Shown piece after piece: positions 13,130 through 15,110 of a DNA stretch of 15,110 nucleotides (its first letter is position 1; each line of letters begins with the position of its first letter). The stretch comes from Candidatus Gastranaerophilales bacterium HUM_12. Its GTDB lineage: Bacteria > Cyanobacteriota > Vampirovibrionia > Gastranaerophilales > Gastranaerophilaceae. Where the stretch lies: contig DABJ01000021.1 in the NCBI GenBank assembly GCA_002102825.1, forward strand, positions 24,593-39,702. The letters run 5' to 3'. The notes under the pieces were generated by a model. It did not search any database and was not told where the DNA came from. It saw nothing but the letters and a program-made list of their open reading frames with translations. The translations under genes and the position numbers were made by a program.

Positions 13130-15100
13130 ATGAAATTTAAAAAACATATAGGGTTTACTTTAGCAGAACTTATGGTAATACTTGCAGTTTTAACGGTATT
13201 ACTGGCAGCATTTGCTCCCGTATTTACTGTGAGATATAAAAACTCAGCAGCAGAAAGTGTTTGGTCATTTGTTAAAGGTGACGATGAATTTGATATTTAC
13301 TCTAATCCATTATCAGATGTCTTAACTTCTCAATTATTCATTGGTATGCAGCCGACTGATAAAACTGATGTAAATAACTATCTAAAGTCCGGCAACAATG
13401 TTTTACATTCAAAACTTGTAATTCGTGCAAGTAATAAATTGGGAATTTCATTCGGAAGTGAAAAGCAAAAACAAATAAAATTTCAATATGGATCTTCTCG
13501 AGAAGGTAAATCCGTTGGTACAATGTTTGCAGGTAATCAAAGTATTTTGCTCGGAGGGGATTATAAAAAGATTTCTGATTCGGCAAAAGACAATACGGCC
13601 TTTGGTTCAGGTTCTTTAGATTCTTTAACAACAGGTACTTATAACTCTGCGTTTGGTACAAATGCCGGACAAAAATTAACAACCGGTAAATATAATACTC
13701 TTATCGGTTATAATGCCGGTAGTTCTATTACAGATAAGAGCTATAATACTATTGTCGGTTATAATGCCGGTTCTGGCGCTATTGGTGAAGCTAATACAGT
13801 TATTGGTAATTATTCCGGTACTAAAATGTCCAATTATAATACAATAATTGGGGAATATGCAGCAACAAAGCAAATTGGTTCTCATAACACTGCAATAGGT
13901 TATAGAGCTTTAGATATGACTTCTCAAGCCGGCGATTATAACACTGCTGTCGGACATCAAGCAATGACTACATCAAGTGTTGGAAGTTACAATACAGCAA
14001 TTGGTTCTGATTCTTGTAATGCGTTGTCAGGTGCCAGTTATAAAACTTGTATCGGCTATAAAGCCGGAAGTTTAACATCTTCATATACAAAGGATCTTAA
14101 TTTGTTTAAAGATACCGTAGAACGAATATTTATAGGAACAAAACCATTATTCAGATCTAGTACCGCTTCAGAAAATTTTGATGGTGGAGCTGTTTTAGAA
14201 GTTCATAATATAAATTCAAAATCAGGAACATATCCTATTCGTATTGGTTCTTCTAACTTTGGAGATTCTTCTGTTGTAATAAATGGAAATTTAATTGTTA
14301 GAGGACAACCTTTTGTAGAGTCTCGTTCTTATTTCTATGATAGAGCTCCGGCATTAATAGGTTTTACAATGGAAAGACCTAAAGATGCTACACATTTACA
14401 TTGTTTCATGGGTAAAGATGGTTCAAGAAAAGATGCAAGAGTTCCTGGACGTAGAGGTTATCGCCATGCAAAATGGGGTGGTCATACTAGTTGTGTTTGC
14501 TCCAGAAAATGTGGTGCCGATACTGATGGAGTATACTCTTATGATTGGACTTCTAGGTTAAAAGACGGTAGTTCTGAGGTTGATGGGATTAGATGGAGTA
14601 CGACTTATACAGATTTATCGCTAGGTAAAACTTGTAATCCGAATAGAACAGATCATGACACACTAAATATTGATATAAATTATGCTCATGGAGGAGAAAA
14701 TTCTTGTTGTCCTGATTTAGCATCTGATATAAGGTTGAAAGATTTAACAACTATTTTTGATGATGGTTTAAATGCAATTAATCGTTTGACTGTTTATAAT
14801 TACACTTATAAAGCAGATGAAGAACAACAACCGCAAGTCGGTGTAATTGCCCAAGATTTGAAACGAGTATTCCCTAATGCTGTATCAAAAGACAAGAATG
14901 GTTACTATCAAATCAGGTGGGACGAAATGTTCTATGCGGCAATCAATGCTATCAAAACATTAGATTCAAAGATAGAAGCTTTAGCTTCTCGAGTTTCTAA
15001 AGATAGAGCAAGAATTGCTACACTTAAAAAAGACAACGCAAATCTAGAAAAGAAATTAAATTCTTTAGCTAATGAATTAACTGAATTAGAAAAGAAATAA
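13130..15100 (+). CDS. Prepilin-like trimeric fibre protein with S74 chaperone domain (paralogue 2)
   Basis: 656 residues. Leader MKFKKHIG, cleaved before FTLAELMVILAVLTVLLAAF; the Gly before the cut, Glu5 and Pro22 are all canonical. ESVWSFVKGDDEFD (42-55) and IKFQYGSS (116-123) match paralogue 1. Residues 153-312 hold ten clear YNTAIG units every 15-18 residues. The neck is RIFIGTKPL (332-340), AVLEVHNIN (354-362) and SVVINGNLIVRG (381-392). The tip (about 395-530) differs almost wholly from paralogue 1 except RRGY. It has seven cysteines (C425, C455, C457, C461, C502, C526, C527). The S74 domain starts at SDIRLK, with the self-cleavage pair S532 and K537, then VGVIAQDLKRVFP, IRWDEMFYAAINAIKTLD and a heptad coiled coil. 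GGAG lies nine bases before the ATG, and the gene follows paralogue 1 by 14 bases, so one transcript. The protein is complete. Confidence 0.87.
   Translation: MKFKKHIGFTLAELMVILAVLTVLLAAFAPVFTVRYKNSAAESVWSFVKGDDEFDIYSNPLSDVLTSQLFIGMQPTDKTDVNNYLKSGNNVLHSKLVIRASNKLGISFGSEKQKQIKFQYGSSREGKSVGTMFAGNQSILLGGDYKKISDSAKDNTAFGSGSLDSLTTGTYNSAFGTNAGQKLTTGKYNTLIGYNAGSSITDKSYNTIVGYNAGSGAIGEANTVIGNYSGTKMSNYNTIIGEYAATKQIGSHNTAIGYRALDMTSQAGDYNTAVGHQAMTTSSVGSYNTAIGSDSCNALSGASYKTCIGYKAGSLTSSYTKDLNLFKDTVERIFIGTKPLFRSSTASENFDGGAVLEVHNINSKSGTYPIRIGSSNFGDSSVVINGNLIVRGQPFVESRSYFYDRAPALIGFTMERPKDATHLHCFMGKDGSRKDARVPGRRGYRHAKWGGHTSCVCSRKCGADTDGVYSYDWTSRLKDGSSEVDGIRWSTTYTDLSLGKTCNPNRTDHDTLNIDINYAHGGENSCCPDLASDIRLKDLTTIFDDGLNAINRLTVYNYTYKADEEQQPQVGVIAQDLKRVFPNAVSKDKNGYYQIRWDEMFYAAINAIKTLDSKIEALASRVSKDRARIATLKKDNANLEKKLNSLANELTELEKK
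13586..14065 (+). repeat. Tandem coding repeats of about 51 bases (YNTAIG head units)
   Basis: Ten units inside paralogue 2, with the Asn of each motif at residues 155, 172, 189, 206, 222, 237, 253, 271, 288 and (as Lys) 305. Units are mostly 16-17 codons long. The closest pair share an identical TCGGTTATAATGCCGGT, so some duplications look recent. The pattern matches the left-handed beta-roll head of YadA-like trimeric adhesins. It is not a CRISPR array, because it stays in frame and lacks unique spacers. Confidence 0.85.
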
Positions 15101-15110
15101 TTATTTCTTT
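15091..15110 (+). terminator. AT-only palindrome at the end of paralogue 2, possible weak terminator
   Basis: AAAGAAATAA and its exact complement TTATTTCTTT form a 20-base palindrome that includes the stop codon and reaches the window end. The stem has only two G-C pairs, and the sequence beyond is not visible, so it may be a weak terminator, part of a longer hairpin, or chance. Confidence 0.3.

Noticed and set aside
13338..13885. Minus-strand open frames inside the fibre gene
   Set aside because: They lie antisense to a strongly recognisable protein, lack ribosome binding sites, and owe their apparent repeats to the plus-strand YNTAIG units. Similar antisense frames within frr, typA, mgtC and the MFS gene were left out for the same reason.
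13586..14065. Short regularly spaced DNA repeats resembling a CRISPR array
   Set aside because: The repeats are in frame within one long protein, degenerate, mostly 48-51 bases apart with no unique spacers, and encode the YNTAIG head motif.
11316..15100. A prophage tail-fibre locus, because of the S74 domains
   Set aside because: Both proteins start with a prepilin leader and are flanked by ordinary chromosomal genes. No capsid, tail, terminase, integrase, lysis or attachment-site signal is visible.

Overview
The window is an AT-rich bacterial chromosome segment. Twelve genes can be read, one of them partial. Ten lie on the minus strand between 1 and 11144, and two very large paralogous genes lie on the plus strand between 11316 and 15100. 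Most of it is ordinary chromosome: pyrimidine nucleotide, translation and phospholipid genes, a peptide-type ABC transporter, BipA, and an MFS pump. The combination of an AT-rich core genome with giant prepilin-like proteins ending in a phage-type S74 chaperone resembles uncultured gut Gastranaerophilales (Melainabacteria/Vampirovibrionia, non-photosynthetic relatives of Cyanobacteria). That placement rests on recognition, not on a search, and is moderate at best. No phage structural, integrase or transposase gene is visible.

Minus strand, in transcription order. (1) An MFS drug-efflux-type transporter (9753-11144) is followed by an unrecognised helical protein (about 9003-9701). (2) typA/bipA (7101-8897) has a good promoter (8945-8973) and ends in a perfect 16-bp-stem hairpin (7031-7069). 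(3) An oligopeptide-type ABC transporter follows: substrate-binding protein (5129-6970), permease B (4150-5121) and permease C (3086-4153), with an MgtC-family membrane protein (2328-3068) just downstream. No ATPase gene is present. (4) A promoter at 2286-2317 starts a housekeeping operon, pyrH, frr, cdsA and the beginning of a probable rnc. The last three are chained by one-base TAATG overlaps.

Plus strand. A near-consensus extended -10 promoter (11249-11277) drives two tandem genes 14 bases apart. Each protein has a type III (prepilin) leader with a mature helix carrying Glu5 and Pro22. A shared linker with an ESVW..V..DD motif follows, then a head of YNTAIG-type repeats like those of YadA-type trimeric adhesins. 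After that come a conserved neck, a divergent Cys-containing tip, and a C-terminal S74 intramolecular chaperone with the Ser..Lys self-cleavage pair (SDxRLK) intact. Ser to C-terminus is exactly 125 residues in both, and the two align there without gaps. The inferred picture is a homotrimeric, self-processing surface fibre anchored or exported by type IV pilus/type II secretion machinery. This is the most interesting system in the window.

A second pattern is that three minus-strand genes without a convincing Shine-Dalgarno sequence (MFS pump, unknown protein, oppA-like) have a -10-like hexamer 6 to 10 bases before the ATG, which suggests leaderless transcripts.
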